Source: Candidatus Corynebacterium faecigallinarum
GTDB lineage: Bacteria; Actinomycetota; Actinomycetes; Mycobacteriales; Mycobacteriaceae
Direction of reading: 5' to 3'
NCBI GenBank assembly: GCA_019120175.1
Contig: DWVP01000004.1
Location: forward strand, 1 to 64,000
Length of the DNA stretch: 64,000 bases
A program made the translations under genes and the position numbers. The notes under the pieces were generated by a model. The model had not been told where the DNA came from and did no database searches. It worked only from the letters and a program-made list of their open reading frames with translations. The number at the start of each line of letters is the position of its first letter. Position 1 is the stretch's first letter. Of the stretch, positions 37,212-48,096 are shown piece after piece.

Positions 37212-38522
37212 GTGAAAAACAACCCCTTCTTCGGCTGGACGCTGCACGGCGACGGCAAGACCATCCAGCCCGGGGCCGTGGTCGCCCCCGATGAGAGACT
37301 GACCTGGCCACGCACGATCGGTATCGGCATGCAGCATGTCATCGCCATGTTCGGCGCCACGCTGCTGGTGCCGACCCTGACCGGCTTCCCGGTGAACACC
37401 ACCCTGCTGTTCTCCGGACTCGGCACGATCATCTTCCTGTTGATCACCCGCAACCGGGTGCCGTCGTACCTGGGCAGTTCCTTCGCCTTCATCGCCCCGC
37501 TGACCGCCACCCAGCAGGACGGTTTCGCCGCCCAGCTCGGCGGTGTCATGGTCGCCGGTCTGGTGCTGATCCTTGTGGGTGTGATCGTCGCCGCCGCCGG
37601 ACGACGTCTCCTTGATGCGGTACTGCCCCCGGCGGTCACCGGTGCCATCGTCGCCCTGATCGGTCTGAACCTGGCACCGACCGCGGCATCCAACTTCTCG
37701 GAGCAGCCGCTGGTCGCCGGGGTCACCCTCGCCGCCGTCCTCATCGTGACCGTGGCCGGGCGTGGGATGGTCGGACGTCTCGGCATCCTCATCGGAGTGA
37801 TCATCGGCTGGCTCTTCGCCGTGGTCTCCGGCAATCTGGCGGACGGGGCAGCCGACACCATCGCCGAGGCCGACTGGATCGGGTTGCCGCAGTTCGCCAC
37901 CCCTGAGTTCCAGCTCAGTGCGGTGTTGTTGACGCTGCCGGTGGTGGTCGTCCTGATCGCCGAGAACGTCGGGCACGTCAAGGCCGTGGCCGGGATGACC
38001 GGACGCAACCTCGACGGTGAGGCCGGTCCGGCCCTGATCGGTGACGGCATCGCCACGACCCTGGCCGGTGGTTTCGGCGGTTCGGGTACCACCACCTACG
38101 CAGAGAACATCGGTGTCATGGCGGCGACGAAGGTCTACTCGACCGCGGCCTACTGGGTGGCGGCAGCCACGGCGATTGCGCTGGCTTTCATCCCGAAGTT
38201 CGGAGCGGTCATCAACACCATCCCCGTCGGCGTACTGGGCGGGGCCACGATGGTCCTCTACGGGATGATCGGCCTGCTGGGTATCCGGATCTGGCAGGAC
38301 AACAACGTCAACCTCACCAACCCGGTGAACCTCGCCGCTGCGGCGGCTGCCCTGGTCGCCGGAATCGGCAACCTGACCATCGAGATCGGCTCGTTGTCCC
38401 TGGAGGGCATCATGTGGGGCTCGGTGGGGATCATCGTGGGCTACCCGGTGCTCAAGTGGCTCTACGAGCATGTCGGCGAGGGACGCGACTTCTCCGTGCG
38501 CGACTACTACCTGCGTAGCTGA
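37212..38522 (+). CDS. Uracil-xanthine permease (NCS2 family)
   Basis: This 436-residue nucleobase:cation symporter has about 14 membrane segments. NCS2 hallmarks are QHVIAMFGATLLVPTLTGFP near the N-terminus, the AENVGHVKAVAGMTGRNLD motif near 255, and the GGSGTTTYAENIGVMAATKVYS substrate-site region near 285. The overall pattern is closer to UraA/PyrP uracil permeases than to xanthine transporters, but specificity cannot be read from sequence alone. TATCAT is 7 nt before the GTG start, a leaderless arrangement. Confidence 0.88.
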   Translation: MKNNPFFGWTLHGDGKTIQPGAVVAPDERLTWPRTIGIGMQHVIAMFGATLLVPTLTGFPVNTTLLFSGLGTIIFLLITRNRVPSYLGSSFAFIAPLTATQQDGFAAQLGGVMVAGLVLILVGVIVAAAGRRLLDAVLPPAVTGAIVALIGLNLAPTAASNFSEQPLVAGVTLAAVLIVTVAGRGMVGRLGILIGVIIGWLFAVVSGNLADGAADTIAEADWIGLPQFATPEFQLSAVLLTLPVVVVLIAENVGHVKAVAGMTGRNLDGEAGPALIGDGIATTLAGGFGGSGTTTYAENIGVMAATKVYSTAAYWVAAATAIALAFIPKFGAVINTIPVGVLGGATMVLYGMIGLLGIRIWQDNNVNLTNPVNLAAAAAALVAGIGNLTIEIGSLSLEGIMWGSVGIIVGYPVLKWLYEHVGEGRDFSVRDYYLRS

Positions 38523-38531
38523 GACACTAAA

Positions 38532-38560
38532 GCCGGCAGGCCACGGGACGACCTGCCGGC
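38532..38560. terminator. Bidirectional terminator between permease and ptsH
   Basis: A 9-bp perfect stem, GCCGGCAGG / CCTGCCGGC, with an 11-nt loop lies between two convergent stop codons. On the minus strand it is followed by TTTAG. Confidence 0.6.
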
Positions 38561-38580
38561 AGGAGTGGGGGTGGGAAAGA

Positions 38581-38850
38581 CTACTCGGCGTCGAGGTCCT
38601 TGACGATCAGCGCGGCGATGGCCTCGACAGCCTCGGCGTTGTCGGAGGTCACGGTCACCTCATCGCCCTTCTCGGCACCCAGGGCCATGATCATCAGCGA
38701 AGAGCTGGCGTCCGAGGGCTCCTCGTCGTCCTCACCCGGCAGGGAGAGCAGGATCTCGTCGTCGTAGCCGGCGGCGGCCTCGGCGATGATGGTGGCCGGA
38801 CGGGCGTGGAGGCCGACGGCAGAGCCGACGGTGACGGTGGTTGATGCCAT
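38581..38850 (-). CDS. ptsH: Phosphocarrier protein HPr
   Basis: This 89-residue protein relays phosphate from enzyme I to sugar-specific EII components. The phospho-His is in GLHARPATI at residue 15. The SSLMIMALGAEKGDEV segment covers the usual regulatory-Ser region, here without an obvious HPr-kinase context. In C. glutamicum ptsH follows ptsF; here it stands 185 bp from the DeoR regulator with neither ptsF nor fruK between. Confidence 0.95.
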   Translation of the reverse strand: MASTTVTVGSAVGLHARPATIIAEAAAGYDDEILLSLPGEDDEEPSDASSSLMIMALGAEKGDEVTVTSDNAEAVEAIAALIVKDLDAE

Positions 38851-39035
38851 GATGCTTCTCTTTTCTCACGTCTCGGAAGAACTGTCCCGGAGGAACGGTT
38901 GCGACGGTTCTCTGTACCCCGTCAGCCTATCGAAAACCCGCGTCCGCGGTAGCGTGCGGGCGGTCGTATGGGTGGTACGTCCTGCGGCCGGGGGAAATGG
39001 AAACAGGACGTAGCGGCGATAACGCTGCGAGGGCC

Positions 39036-39824
39036 TTAAGCCTGGACGACCTCGACACCTTCGGCGATGAGTGCCTCGCGGTACTGTGCGGGTGCGTCGT
39101 CGTCGGTGACCAGGATGTCGATCTCCGGGACGGTGGCGAAACTGACGAGGTAGTCGCGGCCGAACTTGGTGGAGTCGCACATTGCGATGACCTGGGAGGC
39201 GTTGGCGATCATGGCCCGTTTCATCGCGGCCTCGGCGGCGTCGGCGGTTGAGAGCCCGTGATCCATCGACAGGGCATTGGTGCCGATGAAGGCCACGTCC
39301 GCGTGGTGCACGCCGATGGTGCGCAGTGCGATGTCGCCGACGACAGCCTGGGTGATCGGCCTGATGTGCCCACCGACCAACTGGACGTCGTTGAGTCCGG
39401 CTGCCGACAGTCGCACGGCCAGGGGCAGGAAGTTCGTCAGTACGGTGAGGTCGCGGAAGGGATTGTCCTCCGGGGTGCCGGCTTCGGCGACGGCGTGGGC
39501 GAGCATGGCCGTCGTCGTCCCGGCGTCGAGGAACACGGTGCCCGACCTGGGGAGCAGGGCGGCAGCGACACGCCCGATGCGGATCTTCGCCTCGGTGGAG
39601 GTGGAGCCGCGGAGCTCGATCGGGGTCTCGGTGGTCTGATAGTTGTTCGTCGGCACCGCGCCGCCGTGGACCCGGTGTAGCGCCCCGTCGTTGTCCAGCA
39701 CAGTGAGGTCACGACGGATCGTCTCGGGGGTGACGTTGAAGCGTTCGGCGAGTTCGGCAACAGTCACCCGACCGTTCACGGCGGTCAGCGAGGCGATCTG
39801 CCGTCGACGTTCCTCTGAGTACAT
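39036..39824 (-). CDS. DeoR-family repressor of PTS genes (SugR/FruR type)
   Basis: This 262-residue regulator has an N-terminal DeoR winged helix (EERRRQIASLTAVNGRVTVAELAERF, TPETIRRDLTVLDNDGALHRVHGGA). Its effector domain senses sugar phosphates (LDAGTTTAML, TNFLPLAVRL, VGGHIRPITQAVVGD, DVAFIGTNAL, CDSTKFGRDY). The sequence resembles C. glutamicum SugR at least as well as FruR; both belong to the pts locus there, but only one such gene is present here. It diverges from ptsI. TAGACT lies 7 nt before the ATG, so the mRNA is probably leaderless. Confidence 0.88.
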   Translation of the reverse strand: MYSEERRRQIASLTAVNGRVTVAELAERFNVTPETIRRDLTVLDNDGALHRVHGGAVPTNNYQTTETPIELRGSTSTEAKIRIGRVAAALLPRSGTVFLDAGTTTAMLAHAVAEAGTPEDNPFRDLTVLTNFLPLAVRLSAAGLNDVQLVGGHIRPITQAVVGDIALRTIGVHHADVAFIGTNALSMDHGLSTADAAEAAMKRAMIANASQVIAMCDSTKFGRDYLVSFATVPEIDILVTDDDAPAQYREALIAEGVEVVQA

Positions 39825-39831
39825 GGCTTTC

Positions 39832-39837
39832 AGTCTA
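39832..39837 (-). promoter_or_regulatory. -10 box for the leaderless DeoR regulator
   Basis: TAGACT on the minus strand is 7 nt before the ATG at 39824. Confidence 0.6.
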
Positions 39838-39987
39838 GGGGCAGGGGAGGTCCGCGGTCCGTAGGCCGGTAGGACAACGGGGGTGGGGTTTCAACCCCGG
39901 GGTAGGGCCCGGCGGTCCTCGTCGGGAACCGGGTAAAGTGGTCTGCAGCACAGTTTTGCACCGATCGATGGCGGGAGATTCGACACC

Positions 39988-41694
39988 ATGGCAGATACGG
40001 CAGAAGGCACCACCGGTGTCCGGATTCTCATGGGGAAGTCGGTGGTGGCCGGCACCGTCTATGCGCCGGTGACGTGGGCGACCGAGCGTCCCGAGCTTCC
40101 GGAGGCGGATGCAACGGTCGTCGAGGACCAGCGTGAGGCCGAGTTCGAGGCTTTCACTGCGGCGGTCGACACGGTCGCCGGTCGGCTCAGTGCACGCGCG
40201 GAGACGGTGGAGGGGCACGCCCGCCAGGTCCTCGAGGCGACGGTGGCGATCGCCCGGGACCGCGCGTGGGCGAAGAAGGTCAAGAAGGCGATCAACGCCG
40301 GGCAGACCAACCAGTACGCGGTGCGTCAGGCCACGGATGATTTCGTGGACCTCTTCCTCAAGGCCGGGGGTGTGATGGCGGAGCGGGTGACCGACCTGAA
40401 GGACGTCCGCGATCGGGTGATCGCCGAACTCCGGGGCGAACCGGAGCCGGGAATCCCGGAGGTCACCACCCCACATGTCCTGTGTGCCGACGACCTCGCG
40501 CCAGCGGACACCGCCACCCTCGACCCCGAGTTGATCGTCGCCGTGATCACGGAGAAAGGTGGGGCCACCAGCCACACCGCGATCATCGCCCGACAACTGG
40601 ACATTCCGTGCGTTGTCGCCGTAGGTAAGGGGCTGGCGGATATCACCAACGGGACCGAGGTGCTGGTGGATGCTGCTGCCGGAACAATTGAGACCGGCGT
40701 GCCGGCCGAGGATGTCGAGCGTCGGGTCGCTGAGGCGGCGGCGTTGGCGGAGAAGGTCCGGGGCTGGAGTGGTCCGGCGCAGACCTCGGACGGTCACCGG
40801 GTGCAGTTGCTGGCGAATGTGCAGGACGGCGACACCGCCATGCAGGCTGCGGAGTCGGTCGCCGAGGGCATCGGGTTGTTCCGCACCGAGCTGAGTTTCC
40901 TCAGTGAGACCGCCGAACCGAGTGTGGAGCAGCAGGCAGAGCGTTATGCCTCGGTGTTGTCGGCGTTCCCTGAGGGCAAGGTGGTCATCCGTACGTTGGA
41001 TGCCGGCTCCGACAAGCCGGTGCCGTACGTGGATGCCGAGGACGAGGAGAACCCGGCTCTGGGAGTACGTGGTCTGCGTATCGCCCGGGGGAACAAGGCG
41101 TTGCTGGAGCGCCAGCTTGACGGGATCGCTCTGTCGGTGGAGAGCACCGGGAGGGCGGAGCGTGGGGGGCAGACCTGGGTGATGGCACCCATGGTGGCCA
41201 CGGTGCAGGAGGCCCGTTGGTTCGCTGAGCTGTGCCACAGTCGGGGATTGACCGCCGGGGCGATGATCGAGGTGCCGGCGGCGGCGATGATGGCCGAGAA
41301 GATCATGTCCCACCTGGACTTTGTGTCGATCGGCACGAACGACCTGACCCAGTACACGATGGCGGCGGACCGGTTGTCGTCCTCGCTGGCGTATCTCACC
41401 GATCCCTGGCAGCCGGCGGTGCTCCACCTGGTGCACACCACCTGTCGTGCAGGTGCGGTGACGAAGACCGCGGTGGGAGTCTGTGGTGAGGCGGCCGCCG
41501 ACCCGTTGCTGGCCTGTGTGCTCGCAGGGCTCGGCGTCACCTCGTTGTCGGCGGCGACCCCGGCGTTGGCGGCGGTGGGCGCACAGCTGGGCGAGGTTGA
41601 TTTCGTGACCTGCCGGGAGATGGCCGCCGCAGCGTTGGACGCTGAAGGGGCTGAGGAAGCCCGCATCGCGGCTGCGGCAGTGATCGGACGCTGA
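39988..41694 (+). CDS. ptsI: PTS enzyme I (phosphoenolpyruvate-protein phosphotransferase)
   Basis: This 568-residue enzyme autophosphorylates from PEP and passes phosphate to HPr. The active-site His is in GGATSHTAIIAR near residue 195. The PEP-binding domain has EGIGLFRTEL, IRTLDAGSDKP, ENPALGVRGLRI and the C-terminal MIEVPAA ... DFVSIGTNDLTQYTMAADR. Length is standard. A GGGAG site precedes the ATG. In C. glutamicum sugR and a fruK-like gene separate ptsI from lexA; here only 19 bp separate their stop codons. Confidence 0.96.
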   Translation: MADTAEGTTGVRILMGKSVVAGTVYAPVTWATERPELPEADATVVEDQREAEFEAFTAAVDTVAGRLSARAETVEGHARQVLEATVAIARDRAWAKKVKKAINAGQTNQYAVRQATDDFVDLFLKAGGVMAERVTDLKDVRDRVIAELRGEPEPGIPEVTTPHVLCADDLAPADTATLDPELIVAVITEKGGATSHTAIIARQLDIPCVVAVGKGLADITNGTEVLVDAAAGTIETGVPAEDVERRVAEAAALAEKVRGWSGPAQTSDGHRVQLLANVQDGDTAMQAAESVAEGIGLFRTELSFLSETAEPSVEQQAERYASVLSAFPEGKVVIRTLDAGSDKPVPYVDAEDEENPALGVRGLRIARGNKALLERQLDGIALSVESTGRAERGGQTWVMAPMVATVQEARWFAELCHSRGLTAGAMIEVPAAAMMAEKIMSHLDFVSIGTNDLTQYTMAADRLSSSLAYLTDPWQPAVLHLVHTTCRAGAVTKTAVGVCGEAAADPLLACVLAGLGVTSLSAATPALAAVGAQLGEVDFVTCREMAAAALDAEGAEEARIAAAAVIGR

Positions 41695-41713
41695 CCCGCC
41701 CGGGAGCAACCGG

Positions 41714-42505
41714 TCAGATCTTGCGGAGGACAGCCACGACACGGCCGAGGATGTCGGCGTTGTCTCCCCGGATGGGCTCGAAGAGCTCATTGTGGGGGAT
41801 CAGCCAGGTTCCGCTGTCGTCCTGCTGGAACTCCTTGACCGTGGCCTCCCCGTCGATCATGGCGGCGACGAATTCGCCGAGCTCGGCGACCTTCTGGGAC
41901 CGCACCACGACCCAGTCGCCGTTGAAGATGCCGGCATCGCGCATCGACTCGCCGACCACCTGCAGCAGAAAGAGTTCGCCGCCGCCGACCAGTTCCTGGG
42001 GCAGCGGGAAGTGCGCCTCGACGTGCTCCTCGGCGAGGATCGGTGAGCCTGCGGCGATCTGACCGACGACGGGGACGAAGGACGGCGAGGGCATGCCTTC
42101 GGGGGCAGTCGTGGGGGCGGGGGCCGTCGCCGGCTTCGGCCCCGGACGCGAGGAGGTGTCTTCCTCGAAATCCCGGATGTCGACAGCCCGCGGCTTGTTG
42201 TCCTCGCGGCGCAGGTAGCCCTTCCGCTCCAGCTCGCGCAGGTGGTAGGAGACCGAGGACGTGGAGTTCAGCCCGACGGCATCGCAGATCTCCCGGATGC
42301 TCGGCGGGTAACCGCGGAAGCGGGTGGCGTCCTTGATCACGTCCATGATCCGTCGCTGACGTTCCGAGAGCTTTTCGCGGCCCTTCGAATCGGTGGCGTT
42401 GGTCGCACGCGACCCCGACCGGCGCCGTGTCCCCGTTGTGCTGCCTGCGGAATCCGCTGGCGTGCTGCCTGCGGACTCCGCCAGGATCTGCTGATTCTCT
42501 GTCAT
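41714..42505 (-). CDS. lexA: SOS repressor LexA
   Basis: This 263-residue repressor has an N-terminal winged helix ([51 protein letters not shown]). Its C-terminal S24 autoprotease has the cleavage site in [15 protein letters not shown], the catalytic Ser in [14 protein letters not shown] and the catalytic Lys in [11 protein letters not shown] 42505 is the start matching relatives; a frame open to 42625 adds a stretch with no conservation. Residues 6-40 form a Ser/Thr/Gly tail. A LexA box lies between it and the divergent gene. Confidence 0.96.
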   Translation of the reverse strand: MTENQQILAESAGSTPADSAGSTTGTRRRSGSRATNATDSKGREKLSERQRRIMDVIKDATRFRGYPPSIREICDAVGLNSTSSVSYHLRELERKGYLRREDNKPRAVDIRDFEEDTSSRPGPKPATAPAPTTAPEGMPSPSFVPVVGQIAAGSPILAEEHVEAHFPLPQELVGGGELFLLQVVGESMRDAGIFNGDWVVVRSQKVAELGEFVAAMIDGEATVKEFQQDDSGTWLIPHNELFEPIRGDNADILGRVVAVLRKI

Positions 42506-42653
42506 TGTGACCCACTCCCTGACGTTGGTTGCCGACCCGCTGATCTGGTCGTTAGCTTGACCATACATCAGGTGGTGGACATATTTCATCATTGTGTTCG
42601 AAAAATTCCCGATAAGGCTGGACACGTTCGAACGCGCGTGCTAAATTTTCGAA

Positions 42654-42667
42654 CGAACGAAGGTTCT
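42654..42667. promoter_or_regulatory. LexA (SOS) box between lexA and divS-like gene
   Basis: CGAAC-GAAG-GTTCT matches the LexA box at all but the last base. Additional half-sites (TTCGAA near 42598, 42628 and 42648) crowd the same 80 bp. A TAAATT that may serve as a -10 box for the rightward gene lies just beside it. Confidence 0.65.
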
Positions 42668-42782
42668 CGAACATGCGGGCGAAATTGAGACGGTGTCCCG
42701 GTGTTCGTGTCCGACCCCGGTGGTCTCATGGGGTTGCCACGGTGTCCGAAGGTCGGCGCCGGTCCAGGAGAAAGAGGTCGTC

Positions 42783-43250
42783 ATGGCTGTAGTCAACACC
42801 ACTCGCTACACTGTAGTCGCTGATCGTCCCGTGTACCGGCGCCCCGATTGGGCCGGTCGGGATTCGGCGCGGTCAACTTCTGTCGCCCCGTTTTCGAACA
42901 CCTGGGGCAGTGGTGCGGTGCATACGCCTACCGTAGCTGACCGCGAACGTCGACGTCGGATCGCCGCCGGTGTGGAACGCCCGTTCGATGTCGCGAGCCG
43001 ATGGGCCAGGATTCGCCGTCGAATGAACCTGGTGGCGGAATCGCCGGGTGTGTGTTTGCTCGCACTCGTCACTTTCGCTGCGCTGCTGGGTGCGGGTCCG
43101 GTGATCATCGCGGGTTCGGAGCCCGAGCCAGCTGTGGACCATCATCCTGCGGCGGTCGCCGGAATCGATGCAGGAAGCAGCGACCGCGCTACGCACGGTG
43201 GCCAGGCGGTGGATGTCGCCCCGGTGTCCACGGATACTTCGGCACGCTGA
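42783..43250 (+). CDS. DivS-like SOS-linked small membrane protein
   Basis: This 155-residue protein has one membrane helix near residues 88-108 (GVCLLALVTFAALLGAGPVIIA), a basic Arg-rich N-terminal half and a short His/Ala/Ser-rich exported tail. Position, divergent from lexA behind an SOS box, is that of divS of C. glutamicum, a division suppressor, and of chiZ (Rv2719c) of M. tuberculosis. Unlike ChiZ it has no LysM domain. The ATG is preceded by a GGAG-containing leader. The functional call rests on position and topology. Confidence 0.65.
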   Translation: MAVVNTTRYTVVADRPVYRRPDWAGRDSARSTSVAPFSNTWGSGAVHTPTVADRERRRRIAAGVERPFDVASRWARIRRRMNLVAESPGVCLLALVTFAALLGAGPVIIAGSEPEPAVDHHPAAVAGIDAGSSDRATHGGQAVDVAPVSTDTSAR

Positions 43251-43387
43251 CCTCTCCCACGCCCGCTATGGCATGACACTGTCAGCTCTCCCAGGACTCA
43301 TGACCTCCGGGGGTGTGCTCGGTGGGGTAGCGGTAGGATCGTGAACAACGAAGCGATCCGCCAACCTGTCACGAAGGGAGCACCACC

Positions 43388-43915
43388 GTGCTCTGCCCCG
43401 CCTGCCGCTCCGATGTGTCACGAGTCGTCGATTCCCGCACCGTGGAGTCCGGGTCCGCGATTCGCCGTCGCCGTGAATGCACGAACTGCAAGAACAGGTT
43501 CACCACTGTGGAGCGTTCGGTGCTGCTGGTCACCAAACGCAACGGTGTCACCGAGGAGTTCCGGCGCGACAAAGTCATCCGTGGTGTCGGTCGAGCCTGC
43601 CAGGGGCTCGGTGTGTCAGAGGATGACTTGAAGGTGCTGGCCCACGACGTTGAGCAGTCGATCCGTGCTCGACACGGTTCGCAGGTCGCCGCCGATGATA
43701 TCGGCCTGGCGATCCTGGAACCGCTGCGCAAACTGAACGTCGTGGCCTACCTGCGTTTCGCCTCGGTCTACAAGTCCTTCAAATCCACCGAAGATTTCGA
43801 GCGCGAGATCGCCATGCTACGGAAGGCCTCGGATTCCGCCGATTCGACCGACCCGGTAGACCCGTCAGACCCGGTCCGCCGGGCCAGCGAAGAGCACGGC
43901 GTCAACCTCACCTGA
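43388..43915 (+). CDS. nrdR: Transcriptional repressor NrdR
   Basis: This 175-residue repressor senses (d)ATP and controls ribonucleotide reductase genes. The zinc ribbon [15 protein letters not shown] ... [18 protein letters not shown] is followed by the ATP-cone ([20 protein letters not shown] to [13 protein letters not shown]). About 25 extra residues at the C-terminus form an Asp/Ser/Pro-rich tail. The GTG start is preceded by GAAGGGAG. Its stop overlaps that of hrpA by 8 bp on the other strand. Confidence 0.95.
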   Translation: MLCPACRSDVSRVVDSRTVESGSAIRRRRECTNCKNRFTTVERSVLLVTKRNGVTEEFRRDKVIRGVGRACQGLGVSEDDLKVLAHDVEQSIRARHGSQVAADDIGLAILEPLRKLNVVAYLRFASVYKSFKSTEDFEREIAMLRKASDSADSTDPVDPSDPVRRASEEHGVNLT

Positions 43916-46900
43916 TCTTGTCGAGGGCTTTGCGCACCCGGGTCACACTGGCCGGACGCGAGGTCCCCAGGTGCTGCGCGAACAGTGACACCCGGACTTC
44001 CTCGACCAACCACTCGACCTCCTTGATCTGGGGCGTCGCAGACCGGGAGCTCGGCAGCCGCTTCCGGGTCGCCTCGATCATCTCCTGGCACTCCTGGATC
44101 TGGCTATCCAGGTCGGCCTCGCGGTCCGGGTCGGTCTCCATCAACTCCAGCCGCGCAGACATCGCAGCGACATAACGGGGCACGTGGCGCATATGCCCGA
44201 CACCGTTCACCGCCACCCGGTGCGGCCCGAGGAAGAAATCCAACTGCTTGCGCATGTCGGTGATCGACGCACCATCCCAGGACTGCAATTCCTCGGCCAT
44301 GTCCGAGACCGCCAACACCGCTGGAGCGATCGCAACCACCATCTGCCGGACGACACCCGGCCCAGATGTGCGCGCGGCCTCCAGTGCGGTGGCACAGCGG
44401 TCGGGGTCGCGGATCACCGGGCCATGCTTTTCCAGCAGGTCACGGCATGCCAGAACCCGACAGTCCTCCACCAGGGCCTCCGCACCACCGTGCGGGTAGT
44501 TCTCCATGGCGACCCGCTGACGTAGCGGCATCCCCTTGATCATCTGCTTCGTCGATATCGTGCACTTCTCCAGCATCATCGCCAGCACGGTCGAGAACTG
44601 CTGGCCCGCCGCCGCCTGGGCAGTGGGCAAGGCCTTGAGCAGCAGCCCGTTCTTCTTGTCGGACACCAGCGCCGGATACGCGGACGTGGGCTGGCCGTCG
44701 ACGATGGTCTCCACCGACTCTGGGATGGTGCCGAAGGTCTCCGCGGTCCAGCTGTCCGCCTGGGCCAGCACACCGGCACCGGTGCCACCGGCTCCGGACC
44801 CTGGGGTGTCACCCCGCTTCCCCTTACCCGGGGCTCCCTTGGGGCGTCCGCGACGCGCAGCGTCACCAGGGGAGGCCGGTGTGGGTTCGGAGCCGGACTC
44901 CGTACCGCCGCTCGTCCGGGCAGCTGCGGCAGCGATGGACTGGGAGATCTCGCCGGCCAGGTTCTTCTGCAGCTCACCAAGGTCCTTGGAAATTGCCACG
45001 GTCTTGCCCTTGCGGTCCACCGCGGCGAATGTCATCCGGAGGTGTCGGGGCACCCGGCTGTAGTCGAAATCGGTTGCGCTGATCCCGCTGCCACCCAACT
45101 GGCGCAGAGCATCGGCGAAGGCCTGTCCGAGGTCGCCGTCATAGGGGGTCATCCGGGACAAGGCTGCCCGGGCGAACTCACCGGCCGGTACCACACTGGT
45201 GCGCAGCGGCTTGGGCAGTGACTTGATCAGCGCTATGCACAGCTCCTCACGCATACCCGCCACCAGCCACCGGGACGGTTCCTCCTCGACGGTGGCCAGT
45301 AGCGGCAGCGGGATGCGCATGGTGATGCCGTCGGCCTCGTCGCCCGGGTCGAAGACGTACTCCAGGTCGAAGGTCATCGTTCCCTGGGTCCACGTGTCGG
45401 GGAACTCACGTGCCGCAGCCGCCCCACCATCGGAGTCGATCAGCGCGTCCGCCGAGAAGTTCAGCAGGTCAGGAGTCTTGTGCCGGGCCTTCTTCCACCA
45501 TGAGTCGAAATGACGGGTGGAGACGACAGACTCAGGGATGTGCGCGTCGTAGAAGGCGAAGAGGGTGTCGTCGTCGACGACGATGTCACGCCTCCGTGCC
45601 TTGTCCTCGAGGCTCTCGGCCTCCTCCAGCAACTCCTGGTTGTGACGGAAGAAGCGGTGGTTGGTCCGCCAGTCACCCTCGACCAGGGCATGCCGGATGA
45701 ACATCTCCCGGGCGGCCTCCGGATCGGTCCTGGACAGACTGACCCGCCGGTCCGGGATGATCGGCAGCCCCAGCATCATCGCCTTCTCGTGCACCTGTGC
45801 CTCGCCACGTTTGGACGACCAGTGCGGCTCCGCATAGGAGTAACGCACCATCTGCGGGGCAATGGCCTCGATCCACTCGGGTACCAGGGGACCCACAGTG
45901 CGGGCGAAGACCTGCGAGGTCTCCACCAGTTCGGCGGCCATGACCCACTGCGGTGGTTTCTTCGACAGATGCGATGAAGGGTGGATCACGAAAGTACTGT
46001 TGCGTGTCCCGGTGAACTGCCGGGAATTGCCCTGACGCATACCGATATTGGTCAGCAGGCCGGCAAGCATCGCCTTGTGCACGTTCTTCTCGTCCGGGGA
46101 CGCGCCGGAGCCACGACGCCCACCGTCGGTCGGCGTCTGAGGGGGCTCCAGCTCGAAGTGCAGGTCGCGGAAGTGACGTACATCGGGGATCTTCCACCGC
46201 AGATCCTGGATGACACCGAGCAGCTGGCGGACCAGGTCCATCCACTCCAGAACCCGCACATAGTGGATGAACTCCTCGCGGCAGAGTTTCCGGAACTTGT
46301 TGCCGGACAGCTCGCGGCGCTGCTCCTGGAGATAGTTCCACAGCTTCAGCACGCTGATGAAGTCGGAGTCAGCCTTGAACCTGGCATGCAGCTGGTCGGC
46401 ACGGGCCTGCTGCTCCAACGGACGTTCCCGGACGTCCTGGATGCTCAGGGCACTGACGATCACCGCCACCTGCTCCAGGACGTTGAGTTCGTGGGCGGCC
46501 GACAACATCCTGGCCAGCCTCGGATCCGTCGGGATCCGGGCCATGTCCCGGCCCACCTTGGTCAGGGAAAGCCCGGCGTCGGAGTCATCTCCCAGGGCAC
46601 CGAGCTCCTTGAGCAGCAGGACACCGTCGCGTACCGATTTCGAGTCGGGTGGCTGGAGGAAAGGGAAGTCGGCGATGTCTCCGAGACCCAGAGCGGTCAT
46701 CGAGAGAATGACGCTGGACAGGTGGGTACGCAGGATCTCCGGGTCGGTGAACTCGGGTCGTGCCTCGAAGTTCTCCTCCGAGTACAGGCGCACCGCAACG
46801 CCCTCGGAGACACGGCCGCATCGTCCGGACCGCTGCTTGGCCGAGGCCTGGCTGATCTCCTCGACAGGCAACCGCTGGACCTTGGTGCGGTGGGAGTATC

Positions 46901-48062
46901 GGGAGATCCGGGCGTAGCCGGTGTCGATGACGTACTTGATGCCCGGCACGGTCAGGGAGGTCTCGGCGATATTGGTGGCCAGGATGATCCGGCGCCGCGG
47001 ACCGGTGCTGAACACCCGGTGCTGCTCGGCGGCGGACAAGCGTCCGAACAGCGGCAGGATCTCCAGGTTGCGGAACTTCCGGGTGCTCAGGGCATCCGCA
47101 GCATCGCGGATCTCCCGCTCGCCGGAGAAGAAACACAGGATGTCGCCCGGGCCCTCGGCGATCAGCTCGGAGGTGGCGTCCAGCAGACCGTCCAGGGGGT
47201 CGGTCTCGATCTCCCGCGTGGTGCCGTTGGGGGACTGCTCGATGCGGGTCAGTGGACGGTAGCGCACCTCGACGGGGTAGGTGCGTCCGGACACCTCGAC
47301 GATGGGGGCCGGGGTGCCGTCGGCGGCCTTGAAGTGCTCGGCGAAGGACTCCGGGTCGATGGTGGCCGAGGTGATGATGACCTTGAGGTCGGGACGTTTC
47401 GGCAGGATCTCCCGGAGGTAGCCGAGCAGGAAGTCGATGTTGAGACTGCGTTCGTGGGCCTCGTCGACGATGATCGTGTCATAGCCACGCAGCAGCCGGT
47501 CGCGCTGGATCTCGGCCAGAAGAATGCCGTCGGTCATCAGCTTGACGGCGGTGGAGTCGGAGACGTGGTCGTCGAAGCGGATCTTGTAGCCGACCCGTCC
47601 TCCCGGCTCGCCGGCCTTCTCACCGAGTTCCTCGGCGATGCGGTCGGCGACACTGCGCGCGGCGATACGACGTGGCTGGGTGTGGCCGATCCGGGCAGAT
47701 GTGCCGCGGCCCAGGGCCAGGCACATCTTCGGCAGCTGGGTGGTCTTTCCCGACCCGGTTTCACCGGCGACGATGACGACCTGGTGGTCGCGGATCGCGG
47801 CCATGATGTCGTCACGGCGGGCGGAGACCGGAAGTGACGCGGGGAAGGACAGGTTACGGTCCAGCCCGGTGCGCACCGTCCGGTTGCGTCCTGACCCCCG
47901 CGAGCTGGACCGTCCCGACCGGTTACGTCGACGCTTCGACTGCTGACCGTTCGTGCCCGGCTGACTGCTCTGAGCGTTCCTACCGCTCTGACGTGCCTGT
48001 CCCCGGGGCTCGGACGGATTGGACTCGCTCTTGGTCGCCCTGTGTGTTTCCCTGGATTCCAC
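43908..48062 (-). CDS. hrpA: ATP-dependent RNA helicase HrpA
   Basis: This 1384-residue DEAH helicase acts in rescue of colliding or stalled ribosomes. A basic Arg/Ser/Gly N-terminal tail covers residues 1-70. Walker [11 protein letters not shown] is near 100, DEAH is in [12 protein letters not shown], and SAT is in [10 protein letters not shown]. The motif VI-like region is [14 protein letters not shown]2 and OB domains follow, and a long C-terminal DUF3418 region ends [10 protein letters not shown]. The start is GTG with TAGAAT 6 nt upstream, consistent with a leaderless mRNA. Confidence 0.95.
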   Translation of the reverse strand: MESRETHRATKSESNPSEPRGQARQSGRNAQSSQPGTNGQQSKRRRNRSGRSSSRGSGRNRTVRTGLDRNLSFPASLPVSARRDDIMAAIRDHQVVIVAGETGSGKTTQLPKMCLALGRGTSARIGHTQPRRIAARSVADRIAEELGEKAGEPGGRVGYKIRFDDHVSDSTAVKLMTDGILLAEIQRDRLLRGYDTIIVDEAHERSLNIDFLLGYLREILPKRPDLKVIITSATIDPESFAEHFKAADGTPAPIVEVSGRTYPVEVRYRPLTRIEQSPNGTTREIETDPLDGLLDATSELIAEGPGDILCFFSGEREIRDAADALSTRKFRNLEILPLFGRLSAAEQHRVFSTGPRRRIILATNIAETSLTVPGIKYVIDTGYARISRYSHRTKVQRLPVEEISQASAKQRSGRCGRVSEGVAVRLYSEENFEARPEFTDPEILRTHLSSVILSMTALGLGDIADFPFLQPPDSKSVRDGVLLLKELGALGDDSDAGLSLTKVGRDMARIPTDPRLARMLSAAHELNVLEQVAVIVSALSIQDVRERPLEQQARADQLHARFKADSDFISVLKLWNYLQEQRRELSGNKFRKLCREEFIHYVRVLEWMDLVRQLLGVIQDLRWKIPDVRHFRDLHFELEPPQTPTDGGRRGSGASPDEKNVHKAMLAGLLTNIGMRQGNSRQFTGTRNSTFVIHPSSHLSKKPPQWVMAAELVETSQVFARTVGPLVPEWIEAIAPQMVRYSYAEPHWSSKRGEAQVHEKAMMLGLPIIPDRRVSLSRTDPEAAREMFIRHALVEGDWRTNHRFFRHNQELLEEAESLEDKARRRDIVVDDDTLFAFYDAHIPESVVSTRHFDSWWKKARHKTPDLLNFSADALIDSDGGAAAAREFPDTWTQGTMTFDLEYVFDPGDEADGITMRIPLPLLATVEEEPSRWLVAGMREELCIALIKSLPKPLRTSVVPAGEFARAALSRMTPYDGDLGQAFADALRQLGGSGISATDFDYSRVPRHLRMTFAAVDRKGKTVAISKDLGELQKNLAGEISQSIAAAAARTSGGTESGSEPTPASPGDAARRGRPKGAPGKGKRGDTPGSGAGGTGAGVLAQADSWTAETFGTIPESVETIVDGQPTSAYPALVSDKKNGLLLKALPTAQAAAGQQFSTVLAMMLEKCTISTKQMIKGMPLRQRVAMENYPHGGAEALVEDCRVLACRDLLEKHGPVIRDPDRCATALEAARTSGPGVVRQMVVAIAPAVLAVSDMAEELQSWDGASITDMRKQLDFFLGPHRVAVNGVGHMRHVPRYVAAMSARLELMETDPDREADLDSQIQECQEMIEATRKRLPSSRSATPQIKEVEWLVEEVRVSLFAQHLGTSRPASVTRVRKALDKIR

Positions 48063-48096
48063 CCGGCGATTCTACCACCGCGGCCGGAAACGCCGG

